Shown: positions 19,418 through 27,951 of the stretch, in pieces | How positions within the stretch are numbered: position 1 is the stretch's first letter | Layout of the letters: each line of letters begins with the position of its first letter | Source: Lachnospiraceae bacterium | GTDB lineage: Bacteria; Bacillota; Clostridia; Lachnospirales; Lachnospiraceae | Length of the DNA: 64,000 nt | Assembly: GCA_017392525.1 (NCBI GenBank) | Contig: JAFOVD010000006.1 | Location: 1-64,000, forward strand | Reading direction: 5' to 3' | The notes under the pieces: generated by a model | What the model was told of the DNA's origin: nothing | Database searches by the model: none | Seen by the model: only the letters and a program-made list of their open reading frames with translations | Translations under genes and position numbers: made by a program

Positions 19418-20800
19418 ATGTATACACTTGATTACAAGAAACCAGTACATGTTCATTTCATCGGCATTGGCGGCATCAGTATGAGCGGTCTTGCCGAAGT
19501 TTTATTGGACCGTCATTTTACAATTTCCGGTTCCGACAATAAAGAATCTGATTTAACAAAGCACTTAGAATCCATCGGTGCAAAAATATCTTACCCACAG
19601 TCTGCTGATAATGTTACTGACGATATTGACTTATTTGTCTATACAGCAGCAATTCACCCAGACAATCCTGAATTTGTGGCAGCTAAAGCCACAGGTAAGC
19701 CTATGCTTACCCGCGCAGAGCTCCTTGGACAGATTATGTCTAATTACAATCGTTCTGTAGCAATCGCAGGAACACACGGCAAGACATCTACCACATCTAT
19801 GGTCAGTCAGATTTTACTTGAAGGAGATGAAAATCCAACTCTCTCCATTGGTGGTATTTTAAATGCAATTAAAAGTAACATCCATGTAGGTGACTCTGAT
19901 ATCTTCGTAACGGAAGCATGCGAATATACCAACAGCTTCCTTTCATTTTTTGCAAAGTACAGTATCATCTTGAATATTGAGGCAGAACATCTCGACTTTT
20001 TCAAAGATTTGGATGATATCAGAAACAGTTTCCGTAAGTTTGCCTCTAACACTTTAGAAGATGGTGCCATCATCATCAATGGCGAGATTCCTGACTATAA
20101 GGATGTTGTCAATGGACTTGGACGCAAAGTAATTACTTTCGGTCTACATGACGGAGACTTTGATTACACTGCTACCGACATCACATTCAACGAACTCGGC
20201 CAGCCAAGTTTCCATGTAATCTATCAGGGTGAAGATTTAGGCGTTGTCCAGCTTCACGTTCCGGGCGAACATAATGTGAAAAACGCTCTGGCAGCAATTG
20301 CCACTGTCCGTGAAATGGGTGCAACTATGGAAATGATTACGGAGGGCTTAAAGAAGTTCTCCGGTGCAGACCGCAGATTCCAGTACAAGGGAAAACTCGC
20401 AAACGGCGCTGTTGTAATTGATGACTACGCTCATCATCCAACAGAAATTGCAGCATCCCTTGCTGCTGCCAAAAACTATCCGCATGAGCGAATGATTGTA
20501 GTGTTCCAGCCTCATACCTATACTAGAACCAAGGCATTTCTTGCTGATTTTGGTAAGGCATTATCCGCTGCTGATATCGTAATCCTCGCTGACATTTATG
20601 CAGCCCGTGAGGATGATATCTATGGTGTAAGTTCTTTAGATGTGAAAAAAGAAGTAGAAAAGCATAACACAACTTGCTACTATTTCCCTTCTTTTGAAGA
20701 AATTGAAAAATTTTTAAAAGAAATTTCTAAGAACAATGATCTGTTGATAACTATGGGTGCAGGAGACGTTGTAAATATCGGTGAGGATATCCTTAAATAG
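19418..20800 (+). CDS. murC: UDP-N-acetylmuramate-L-alanine ligase
   Basis: Adds L-alanine to UDP-MurNAc in cytoplasmic peptidoglycan synthesis. 460 residues. The Rossmann part starts with HFIGIGGISMSGLAE, the ATP loop is AGTHGKTSTTS near residue 118, ligase blocks EACEYTNSFL and DDYAHHPTEI follow, and GAGDVVNIG is near the end. It has its own promoter and a terminator, and precedes the replication-loader operon. Confidence 0.97.
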   Translation: MYTLDYKKPVHVHFIGIGGISMSGLAEVLLDRHFTISGSDNKESDLTKHLESIGAKISYPQSADNVTDDIDLFVYTAAIHPDNPEFVAAKATGKPMLTRAELLGQIMSNYNRSVAIAGTHGKTSTTSMVSQILLEGDENPTLSIGGILNAIKSNIHVGDSDIFVTEACEYTNSFLSFFAKYSIILNIEAEHLDFFKDLDDIRNSFRKFASNTLEDGAIIINGEIPDYKDVVNGLGRKVITFGLHDGDFDYTATDITFNELGQPSFHVIYQGEDLGVVQLHVPGEHNVKNALAAIATVREMGATMEMITEGLKKFSGADRRFQYKGKLANGAVVIDDYAHHPTEIAASLAAAKNYPHERMIVVFQPHTYTRTKAFLADFGKALSAADIVILADIYAAREDDIYGVSSLDVKKEVEKHNTTCYYFPSFEEIEKFLKEISKNNDLLITMGAGDVVNIGEDILK

Positions 20801-20814
20801 ATGTTATCAACATT

Positions 20815-20864
20815 ATCCACAATCGATTGTAGATAGTTTTGCAAATTCGATTGTGGATTTTTTT
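20815..20864 (+). terminator. murC terminator, with DnaA-box-like stem
   Basis: ATCCACAATCGA pairs with TCGATTGTGGAT over 12 bp, then eight T. Its left arm overlaps a perfect DnaA box (20813-20821). Confidence 0.85.
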
Positions 20865-20974
20865 TGCTTATTTATGTAGGATTACAAGCGTTATCCACAT
20901 TATCAACAAACGTCTGAACCCTTGTATTCACTGGGGTTTAGGGAGTCCCCCCTATTTCATAATGAAAATAACTA

Positions 20975-20983
20975 TGTTATAAT
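20975..20983 (+). promoter_or_regulatory. Extended -10 promoter of the dnaD-like operon
   Basis: TGTTATAAT, an extended -10 (TG one base before TATAAT), with a poor -35 (TTTCAT) 17 nt upstream. It predicts a leader of about 160 nt. Confidence 0.55.
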
Positions 20984-21066
20984 TCCTATCAGGTTGGATG
21001 GAGACAGATCTTACATGTCACCCATTTTGTGGACAAGTATGATTTGTTCCTGATATTTGAGAGGGA

Positions 21067-21125
21067 ATGTAATTAATCCATGTGGAGATGACTCCCCATA
21101 TTCATTTCCACTGGAGTAATTACAT
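21067..21125 (+). promoter_or_regulatory. Long leader hairpin ahead of the dnaD-like gene
   Basis: ATGTAATTA (21067-21075) pairs perfectly with TAATTACAT (21117-21125). The stem continues inward as TCCA-GTGGA with TCCACTGGA after one mismatch and one bulged T, about 18 bp in all with a loop of about 20 nt. It ends 8 nt before the GAGAGG ribosome site. There is no T run, so it is not a terminator. Confidence 0.65.
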
Positions 21126-21148
21126 AAATTTGAGAGGTTGAATATATT

Positions 21149-22264
21149 ATGCCAGAAGATGTAACACTTCATACCAACAGTCCTAAACAGGTTACTGTTG
21201 TATCTAACACCTTTATTGATAACTTCATGTCACAGGCCAATGGCGAGTACGTTAAGATTTATCTTTATCTGCTTCGTTGTCTCAGCCATAGTGGGCAATC
21301 CTTCTCTGTTTCTGAGATGGCCGATAGATTTGATCACACAGAAAAAGATATTAAGAGAGCCCTGCATTACTGGCAGGAGCATAATCTTCTTCGTTTAGAA
21401 TACAATAATGCTCAGGAATTAACCGGAATCTGTCTTTTGGATCCGGAACACGCCATTCAAAAGGATGCAGAAATCATTTCCGGAGCATTTGACACATCAA
21501 ACAATGCTGCGATTGCCGTTTCAGATGGTTCTGTTAAGAAGCTCAATGCTTCCACAGGCTTAGAGACAAGCAAGGATGAGCCTAACATCCCGGTTTATTC
21601 TCGTGCTCAGATGGATGCATTTCAGTCTGATCCAGTCATTGCAGAGCTTCTGATGATTACTGAGATGTATTTAGGACATCCGCTTAGTTCAAACGATGCT
21701 CATACCGTTATCTTCTGGTATGATGAATTAAAACTGAAGCCGGATGTTATTGATTATTTGATTACATATTGTCTTGAGAAAAAGCATAACAGCATCCGTT
21801 ATATGAACAAGGTTGCTATCAGCTTCCACGAAGATGGTATTCAATCTGTAGAAGAGGCGAAAGCACGCAACAATATGCACAGTAAAAATTATTTTACCGT
21901 TGCGAAATCTCTTGGAATCACAAATCGCTCTCTGATTCAGTCCGAACAGGAACTGATTGAAAAGTGGACAAAAATCTACAAACTCCCTCTGGATATTATT
22001 ACAGAAGCTTGTAGAAGAACCATCGCTCGTACAAATCAACCTAGTTTTGAATATACTGATACTATTTTAAAAAGCTGGCACGAAAATCATGTTCAGACAA
22101 TGGATGATGTTGCCAGACTTGATGCAGAACATAACAAGAATAAATTTGCTTCTAACATGAAGAAAGCAAGCACCAACAATAACGCTTCAACTAATCGTTT
22201 CCACAACTTTGAAGAACGTGATAACGATTATGACGAGCTTGAAAAGAAATTGCTAGGAAATTAA
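21149..22264 (+). CDS. DnaD/DnaB-domain primosome protein
   Basis: 371 residues. Residues 1-110 look like a winged-helix domain (YVKIYLYLLRCL, FSVSEMADRFDHTEKDIKRAL). Two DnaB_2/DnaD-like helical domains follow at about 150-235 and 260-335; the second holds YTDTILKSW, fitting the YxxxIxxxW motif linked to DNA binding. The tail is rich in Asn and charged residues. In Bacillus, DnaD and DnaB load the replicative helicase with DnaI. The next gene, 12 bp away, is a DnaC/DnaI-like ATPase, which supports a helicase-loading role. Confidence 0.85.
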   Translation: MPEDVTLHTNSPKQVTVVSNTFIDNFMSQANGEYVKIYLYLLRCLSHSGQSFSVSEMADRFDHTEKDIKRALHYWQEHNLLRLEYNNAQELTGICLLDPEHAIQKDAEIISGAFDTSNNAAIAVSDGSVKKLNASTGLETSKDEPNIPVYSRAQMDAFQSDPVIAELLMITEMYLGHPLSSNDAHTVIFWYDELKLKPDVIDYLITYCLEKKHNSIRYMNKVAISFHEDGIQSVEEAKARNNMHSKNYFTVAKSLGITNRSLIQSEQELIEKWTKIYKLPLDIITEACRRTIARTNQPSFEYTDTILKSWHENHVQTMDDVARLDAEHNKNKFASNMKKASTNNNASTNRFHNFEERDNDYDELEKKLLGN

Positions 22265-22276
22265 GAGGTTCAAAAT

Positions 22277-23266
22277 ATGGCACTGACAAACAGTCAATAC
22301 GATCAGATTATGCGCATCTATCAAGAGAGACAACACCACAGAAATCATATTCTTCGTCAACACACAGAGGAAGTTTATTCGAAAATTCCCGCTTTTCAGG
22401 AAATTGATGATGCTATCCGTGACGCGAGTATGAACACTCTTCGTGCGCGCTTAAGCAATAACAACCAGGCGGATGAAGTATCTCTTCATGATCGTATTGA
22501 ACAGCTTCGTCAGAAGCGAATCAAACTTCTCGTAGCTAATGGCTATCCTGAAAACTATTTGAACCCTCCTTATTATTGCGAGGATTGTAAGGACACCGGC
22601 TATATTGATAACAAACCATGTCATTGTTTTAAGCAGGAGTCCATTAATCTAATCTATCATCAGTCCCATTTAACGGACATTTTATCTAAAGAAAACTTCC
22701 AGACATTTAAACTGGATTACTATAATAATAATCACATCGATTCTGAATACAAAACAACTGCCAGACAAAATGCATCAAATGCATATGACAAAAGTATTGC
22801 ATTCTGCAAAAATTTTAAAGAACAGGGTGGAAATATGTGCATCTCCGGAGGAACAGGTACTGGCAAGACTTTTTTAACCCATTGCATAACAAATCAGCTG
22901 ATAGAGCAAGGTTTTTCCGTTATTTACTTTACAGCATTTCAATTATTTGATATATTTCAAAAGGCCACTTTTCACAAAAGTGCCGCAGCACAGGAAGATT
23001 ATGAGAATATTTTCAACTGTGATTTACTAATAATTGATGACCTTGGCACAGAATTTTCAAATACATATACGAATTCACAACTGTTTTTGTGCCTAAATGA
23101 ACGACTTCTCCGTGGAAAATCTGTAGTGATTTCAACAAACCTCAGTTTGAAAGAACTTGCTAGTGTTTACGGTGAACGTATCACTTCAAGAATTTCCAGT
23201 GAATATGAGCTTATTAAACTTTTCGGTGCCGATATCCGCATCCAGAAAAAGATTAATAATAAATAG
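22277..23266 (+). CDS. DnaC/DnaI-like helicase-loader ATPase
   Basis: 329 residues. The N-terminal region carries a Cys cluster (YYCEDCKDTGY then CHC, near residues 99-117) that probably binds zinc, as in DnaI. The AAA+ core has Walker A GGTGTGKT near 193, Walker B LLIIDDLGTE near 249, sensor I ISTNLS, and a C-terminal arginine block ERITSRI. The IstB/DnaC family also includes transposon helpers, but the DnaD-like partner and the lack of a transposase argue for a replication role. Confidence 0.88.
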   Translation: MALTNSQYDQIMRIYQERQHHRNHILRQHTEEVYSKIPAFQEIDDAIRDASMNTLRARLSNNNQADEVSLHDRIEQLRQKRIKLLVANGYPENYLNPPYYCEDCKDTGYIDNKPCHCFKQESINLIYHQSHLTDILSKENFQTFKLDYYNNNHIDSEYKTTARQNASNAYDKSIAFCKNFKEQGGNMCISGGTGTGKTFLTHCITNQLIEQGFSVIYFTAFQLFDIFQKATFHKSAAAQEDYENIFNCDLLIIDDLGTEFSNTYTNSQLFLCLNERLLRGKSVVISTNLSLKELASVYGERITSRISSEYELIKLFGADIRIQKKINNK

Positions 23267-23308
23267 TAATTGAATAGTATTTAGTTTTTTAGGAGGAATT
23301 AAACTAAA

Positions 23309-24487
23309 ATGGCAAACGACAATCTGAAATCAACAAGACCGGTTGCACCTCTTGGAATTATTTCCTTGAAGTCATGTATTGAACTTGGAGAGAAGGCAAA
23401 TGAATACCTTCTAAAGTGGAGATCTGAAAGAGATTATGATCCACTTATCGATGAACGAAACACTTCTTATAAAGAAGATAAGTCTTATCTCGTTAAGACA
23501 AATGTGCCTCGTTTTGGTTCTGGTGAAGCAAAGGGTAACATCCTTCAGTCCGTTCGTGGTCTTGATCTTTACATTATTGTTGATGTAACTAACTGGAGCT
23601 TAACTTACAAAGTATGCGGACAGGTTAATCATATGTCTCCAGATGATCATTATTCTGATTTAAAGCGTATTATCGCTGCCGTAGAAGGTAAAGCAAGACG
23701 AATTACTGTTATTATGCCTTTCTTATATGAAAGCCGTCAGCATCGTCGTACTTCCAGAGAGTCTTTAGATTGTGCACTTGCACTTCAGGAACTTACATCT
23801 ATGGGTGTTGATAACATCATCACTTTTGATGCACATGATCCTAGAGTACAGAATGCAATTCCTCTTCACGGTTTTGAAACAGTCCAGTCTACATATCAGT
23901 TCATCAAGGGTATCTGCTCTGAAGTAGATGACCTAAAGTTAGATAATGATCACCTTATGATTATCTCTCCTGATGAAGGTGGTACTGGACGTGCCGTATA
24001 TATGGCATCTGTCCTTGGTGTGGATATGGGTATGTTCTACAAGAGACGTGATTATTCCAAGATTGTGGACGGCCGTAACCCTATCGTTGCTCATGAATTC
24101 CTCGGCTCTTCTGTGGAAGGCAAAGATGTATTCATCGTTGACGATATGATTTCCTCCGGCGAATCTATGATTGATGTAGCTTCTGAACTTAAGAAGCGTA
24201 AAGCTAATCGTATTTTCGTCATCGCAACATTCGGTCTTTTCACAAACGGAATGGAGAAATTCGACAAGGCTGTCGCTGATGGTATCATTTATAAGGTTGT
24301 TACAACAAACCTTGTTTATCAGCAGCCTGAATTACTTAAGCGTGATTACTATATCAGTTGTGGAATGAGCAAGTACATCGCTTATATCATCGATACATTA
24401 AACCACGATGCTTCTATGAGCGAACTCTTAGATCCATATAAGAGAATTGAAAAGGTTGTAAACAAATATAGAGAAGAACATAAGTAA
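23309..24487 (+). CDS. prs: Ribose-phosphate pyrophosphokinase, long variant
   Basis: Makes PRPP from ribose 5-phosphate and ATP. 392 residues against about 315-320 for typical enzymes, with an N-terminal extension of about 60-70 residues. Family features: ESRQHRRTSRESL matches the RQDRK...REP block, DAHDPRVQNAIP the HA(x)Q region, KRRDYSK the flexible-loop KRR, and FIVDDMISSGESM the PRPP loop near 275. The AT-rich 42-bp gap with an AGGAGG site lies after the loader gene. The divergent catalytic blocks suggest a lineage-specific class. Confidence 0.85.
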   Translation: MANDNLKSTRPVAPLGIISLKSCIELGEKANEYLLKWRSERDYDPLIDERNTSYKEDKSYLVKTNVPRFGSGEAKGNILQSVRGLDLYIIVDVTNWSLTYKVCGQVNHMSPDDHYSDLKRIIAAVEGKARRITVIMPFLYESRQHRRTSRESLDCALALQELTSMGVDNIITFDAHDPRVQNAIPLHGFETVQSTYQFIKGICSEVDDLKLDNDHLMIISPDEGGTGRAVYMASVLGVDMGMFYKRRDYSKIVDGRNPIVAHEFLGSSVEGKDVFIVDDMISSGESMIDVASELKKRKANRIFVIATFGLFTNGMEKFDKAVADGIIYKVVTTNLVYQQPELLKRDYYISCGMSKYIAYIIDTLNHDASMSELLDPYKRIEKVVNKYREEHK

Positions 24488-24497
24488 TTATGTTTGA

Positions 24498-24541
24498 AAA
24501 ATCCCCCGGACGTGAGTCACCGCTCACCTCCGGGGGATTTT
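24498..24541. terminator. Bidirectional terminator after prs
   Basis: ATCCCCCGGA and TCCGGGGGAT form a GC-rich stem around an inner GTGAG/CTCAC hairpin, flanked by A and T runs. It separates the convergent prs operon and the accessory island. Confidence 0.9.
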
Positions 24542-24543
24542 AA

Positions 24544-25095
24544 TTATCCTAATCTCCATCGATTTTTAACCGGATAATGTACACCAGATATCCAAAAATC
24601 TTTCGCTGTAATATCCTCACTTTTCATATTTCGAAATTGGTCCACAAACAGTTTATAACATACTTTTACCGTCCTTTCTTCGTGCGGCTGTAAATCGAGC
24701 ACAAGCTGATCATCATCCGTATTTAATTGAACTTCAGCAGATATCCCGTTCGAATAAATACGATTCTCTATATTTAAATCATATAGATACACCTCTTGAA
24801 CCGTCTTATTCTGGTTCTCCAACAACAATTCTGATTCAAAGACTACAAAATCAGCGCCCAAATCGAATTCATCCACAATATCCGGTCCATATTTTTCAAC
24901 CGCTTCTGCCTGATTATATACTTTCGTATCTTCAATCGTAAGTTCTACACCATTGACCCATTCCGCTGCATCCCCCTTCGGAATGTCCTTATATTCCACC
25001 TGCGGATACTTCATATTCACATATACAATTCTGGATACCACTAGGATAGCAATCATTAATCCAATTAGAAAAATCACTCGTCTATTTCTTCTCAA
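24544..25095 (-). CDS. Membrane-anchored protein, DUF5028-like
   Basis: 183 residues: an N-terminal transmembrane anchor (about 7-26) and an extracytoplasmic beta-rich domain (WVNGVELTIEDTKVYNQ..., ending VCYKLFVDQF...). It resembles the DUF5028 family that I associate with Lachnospiraceae ABC cassettes; this assignment is by memory and tentative. Last gene of the island operon, overlapping the ABC ATPase gene by 14 nt. Function unknown; an accessory or immunity-like role is inference. Confidence 0.6.
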   Translation of the reverse strand: MRRNRRVIFLIGLMIAILVVSRIVYVNMKYPQVEYKDIPKGDAAEWVNGVELTIEDTKVYNQAEAVEKYGPDIVDEFDLGADFVVFESELLLENQNKTVQEVYLYDLNIENRIYSNGISAEVQLNTDDDQLVLDLQPHEERTVKVCYKLFVDQFRNMKSEDITAKDFWISGVHYPVKNRWRLG

Positions 25096-25714
25096 GGCGT
25101 CCCTCTTTCATCTGATACAATTCATCCGACACAAGTTCTAGTTCTTCTAAATCATGCGATACAATAATGATTAAAGCACCTCGTTCCTTCTCTTCCTGAA
25201 GAATTGTTTTAAACTTCATGACCGCATCATCATCTAATCCATTCATCGGTTCATCTAGTAATATCAATTCCGGCTTCTCCATGATTGCCGCTGCAATTCC
25301 CAACTTTTGTTTCATCCCCAATGAATACTGACGATACTTCTTCTTCGCATCATTTTCCAACCCTACTCTGGAAATCGTATCTCGTATATCCTCATCTGAA
25401 ACACACTTTTTTATGGATGCCAGCACTTTCAAATTATCAAAAGCATTCAGACCTCCCGGAAATCCAGGATATTCGATTAAAAATCCCACCCTTTCCGGAA
25501 AATCCATATCCTGTCCCAAGTACTTTCCATCAATTATAATCTTACCCGCATTTATTCTAGTGAGTCCACATAGTGCTCTTAAAAACATCGTCTTTCCGGA
25601 ACCGTTTTTTCCCTTTATCCCATAGATTTTTCCCGAGACAAATTCTACTGAGATATCATCTAAAATCACATTCTTATTTATTATTTTTTTAATCTTCTGT
25701 ACTTCTATTTTCAT
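25082..25714 (-). CDS. ABC transporter ATP-binding protein
   Basis: 210 residues, short single-domain ATPase. Walker A GKNGSGKTMFL near residue 35, signature YSLGMKQKLGIAAAI near 128, Walker B LILLDEPMNGLDD near 149, H-loop VSHD. The sequence fits ABC-2 exporters of the peptide or antibiotic resistance kind (CcmA-like). It starts 3 bp after the permease stop and should work with the two membrane proteins upstream. Confidence 0.93.
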   Translation of the reverse strand: MKIEVQKIKKIINKNVILDDISVEFVSGKIYGIKGKNGSGKTMFLRALCGLTRINAGKIIIDGKYLGQDMDFPERVGFLIEYPGFPGGLNAFDNLKVLASIKKCVSDEDIRDTISRVGLENDAKKKYRQYSLGMKQKLGIAAAIMEKPELILLDEPMNGLDDDAVMKFKTILQEEKERGALIIIVSHDLEELELVSDELYQMKEGRLEKK

Positions 25715-25717
25715 TCT

Positions 25718-26491
25718 CTATAATTCCTCTTTTAAGCCCAATCCCATCCAGGTAACAATAGAAAATACTATAAAGACTACAGCAGCTACATATTCTATAA
25801 CACTTTTTGCACCATACACCGGCATAAGTAAGCGATCCAAAGTAAAGCACGAATCCACAAACAAGCCACCTACTGTATATAAAATATAACTAATTGCAAA
25901 CGGTACTATCGTAGCCATATAACAATTTTCTATAATTGCACACAATTCAACGGTAATCAGAGCAATTGCACCAGCAAAGATTCCATCAAAGCAGATATAG
26001 ATGCTTGTATATATCATCGGATGTAAATAATACAACGTTGTTCCTAACTCATCCGATTGCGGCCCAATTGCAACCAATGGATCCGGATATAAAAGCGGTC
26101 GTTCCATCATCGTTAATACAAAATTTAGAGTCAGCGGAATAACTATCGCAGAAAAACCTAATAAGAAAACCTTTATCCCTAGCGTTGCAATATAATGCTC
26201 TTTCGTCATCCTTATTTTATACTGATCAAAATACTTTCTCCTTTTTAATATTCCATAATCTAATCCGACTGCTACGGAACCCAATAATGGCAATGTAAAA
26301 TAAAACCAGTGACTTTGTGAATAAAAGAAGGAACCGCCGATCCACGAAATATATGCATTTCCAGGAATTCCATTTATATCATAATTTACAAGCAATACTC
26401 CATCCACAAAGTGATTTATTGCAATGATTGAACCCACAAGTATCGATATCATCCAAAATTTATGTATACTAACAAACCTTTTAAAATCCAT
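25718..26491 (-). CDS. ABC-2-type membrane subunit
   Basis: 257 residues with about six hydrophobic segments, including a first one at about 14-34 and the last near the C-terminus. No catalytic motif. The position between another membrane protein (11-nt overlap) and the ABC ATPase makes it a permease subunit. The substrate is unknown. Confidence 0.75.
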   Translation of the reverse strand: MDFKRFVSIHKFWMISILVGSIIAINHFVDGVLLVNYDINGIPGNAYISWIGGSFFYSQSHWFYFTLPLLGSVAVGLDYGILKRRKYFDQYKIRMTKEHYIATLGIKVFLLGFSAIVIPLTLNFVLTMMERPLLYPDPLVAIGPQSDELGTTLYYLHPMIYTSIYICFDGIFAGAIALITVELCAIIENCYMATIVPFAISYILYTVGGLFVDSCFTLDRLLMPVYGAKSVIEYVAAVVFIVFSIVTWMGLGLKEEL

Positions 26492-27275
26492 TTTTACAAA
26501 TCTTTCTACCTATAATCATTCCTACAATCACAAATATCACCTCCGCAAAAAGGAGGATGTTTGAAAGAAAAATATCTCCTACAACTGCCGCATTTCTGTT
26601 AATCATGCCAAGATGACATGGCAAAACCATCCCTTCTACAAACATTTCAAAAAGCAACATTCCAATCACTATAATAAAAGCAATTAACCCTTGCACTTTC
26701 AGTTCTAAACAGATTTGAATGATTCCTAACAAAAGAGAGTTCATCATATAGAAAGCAGCTGTATATATGATAATTTCTCTTGCACAGGTGTCAAAAACGG
26801 ATTTCACATATTCTGCATCTGTAGGAATTCTAATCAGAGATTCTACTTTCACTTCCAGCAATAACAAGAGACCAACCACAAGATAGTAAAACCCTGAAAT
26901 GCCTATAAACCAATGCATTTTCTTCTGCCACCATCTTCCATAGGTGCCATACTTCGTGATATTTTCTATTCTATTCTGTCGTTCTTCGCTGATATATCCA
27001 CTGATAATAAACAAGTAACTTATCTGTATGGCCAGCCATTGAATCGGTATTTCTCTGCCACTTTTCCCAGTCTTTTCATTTAATACTTCCATACCAGATA
27101 AAATTTTACCGAGATGATATGAAAAAGTATCCGAAAAAGCGACCCCAGATTTCAGCGAACCAACATAAAATGTAAAATAACTCAGCAACACTAAAAGCAC
27201 TGGCACATAAGAGAGCATTATCAAAACCACTCTCTTTTTAAAACCATATATATACTCATACGAATGCAATTCCAT
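26481..27275 (-). CDS. ABC-2-type membrane subunit
   Basis: 264 residues with about six hydrophobic segments (for example VVLIMLSYVPVLLVLLSYF near the start). EERQNRIENITKYGTYGRWWQKK between segments resembles the cytoplasmic coupling region of ABC-2 permeases. Together with the adjacent 257-residue protein it may form a heterodimeric channel. It starts 4 bp after the lipoprotein stop. Confidence 0.7.
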   Translation of the reverse strand: MELHSYEYIYGFKKRVVLIMLSYVPVLLVLLSYFTFYVGSLKSGVAFSDTFSYHLGKILSGMEVLNEKTGKSGREIPIQWLAIQISYLFIISGYISEERQNRIENITKYGTYGRWWQKKMHWFIGISGFYYLVVGLLLLLEVKVESLIRIPTDAEYVKSVFDTCAREIIIYTAAFYMMNSLLLGIIQICLELKVQGLIAFIIVIGMLLFEMFVEGMVLPCHLGMINRNAAVVGDIFLSNILLFAEVIFVIVGMIIGRKICKNGF

Positions 27276-27279
27276 TACC

Positions 27280-27942
27280 TCATAATTCTATATCCGGTTT
27301 AAGTTCAACCACCGCCGCCAAATCCTTATCACAGGCAGATTGCGACGTATCATTTTCACTCTGCACCTTTAAACAATACAAATTTCCATCCTTCACATTC
27401 GACTCATCACTCAATGCAAATATAAAATCTGTGTCGACAAGATCTTCTCCGTCCTTTGGATAATCCACCATCAAATTATCTGAATCTCTAATATCTTGCG
27501 GTAAGGTATTATAATATGTCGATGACACAATCGTCGAACCATCTACATATTCTCCCGTTGTCTCATCTAAGCATACCGCTGAAAACCCAAAAATACTCAA
27601 TGGATATTTCTCTTTGTCATCCACGTGAATCGTCATATTTACAACAAAATAGCAGGAGTCATCTATGATCATTCCATCGGCATCTTCCTCTGGAAAAAAA
27701 TCAATAATATTGTCCCAACCATCTCTTTGCTTTGTTATTCTGGAAGAATTTACAGTTATTGTCATGCCATCTTGCTCAAATGTCTCTCCTTGCTGAAAGA
27801 CATCACAACCATTTCCATATTCTGATAAAATTTGATTCGTATCCTTTGCCGTCTTATTTTCACTGTATTCTTGCTTGCAGCCAGCCAATATACAACTGAC
27901 TGCAAGTAAGAATACAAGTATACCTTTCTTTATCTTACGCAT
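27280..27942 (-). CDS. Lipoprotein of the ABC island
   Basis: 220 residues. The lipoprotein signal ends in ILAGC (Cys near 22). The remainder is an extracytoplasmic beta-rich domain (EQDGMTITVNSSRITKQ, VVNMTIHVDDKEKYPLSIFG) of the kind seen in DUF4352/DUF5028-type proteins and similar in layout to the 183-residue protein at the end of the operon. Possibly a substrate-binding or immunity lipoprotein; unproven. Confidence 0.7.
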   Translation of the reverse strand: MRKIKKGILVFLLAVSCILAGCKQEYSENKTAKDTNQILSEYGNGCDVFQQGETFEQDGMTITVNSSRITKQRDGWDNIIDFFPEEDADGMIIDDSCYFVVNMTIHVDDKEKYPLSIFGFSAVCLDETTGEYVDGSTIVSSTYYNTLPQDIRDSDNLMVDYPKDGEDLVDTDFIFALSDESNVKDGNLYCLKVQSENDTSQSACDKDLAAVVELKPDIEL

Positions 27943-27951
27943 TAAATCTCC

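Larger units (their letters stand above)
20804..21036. promoter_or_regulatory. Cluster of DnaA boxes upstream of primosome genes
   Basis: Four 9-mers lie in two abutting tandem pairs: TTATCAACA then TTATCCACA (20804-20821), and TTATCCACA then TTATCAACA (20891-20908). TTATCCACA is the consensus DnaA box and TTATCAACA differs by one base. A fifth, TTGTCCACA, is on the minus strand at 21028-21036. They flank the promoter of the DnaD-like gene, which suggests DnaA control of helicase-loader genes or DnaA titration; that role is inference. This and the leader below fill the 348-bp gap. Confidence 0.7.

Noticed and set aside
20804..21036. Chromosome origin (oriC)
   Set aside because: DnaA boxes are present, but dnaA and dnaN are not, and I saw no clear AT-rich unwinding element next to the boxes. 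A regulatory or titration site is more likely.
22277..23266. IstB-type transposon helper protein
   Set aside because: The AAA+ domain is of the same superfamily, but there is no IS21-type transposase nearby and the gene is coupled to a DnaD-domain gene and prs.
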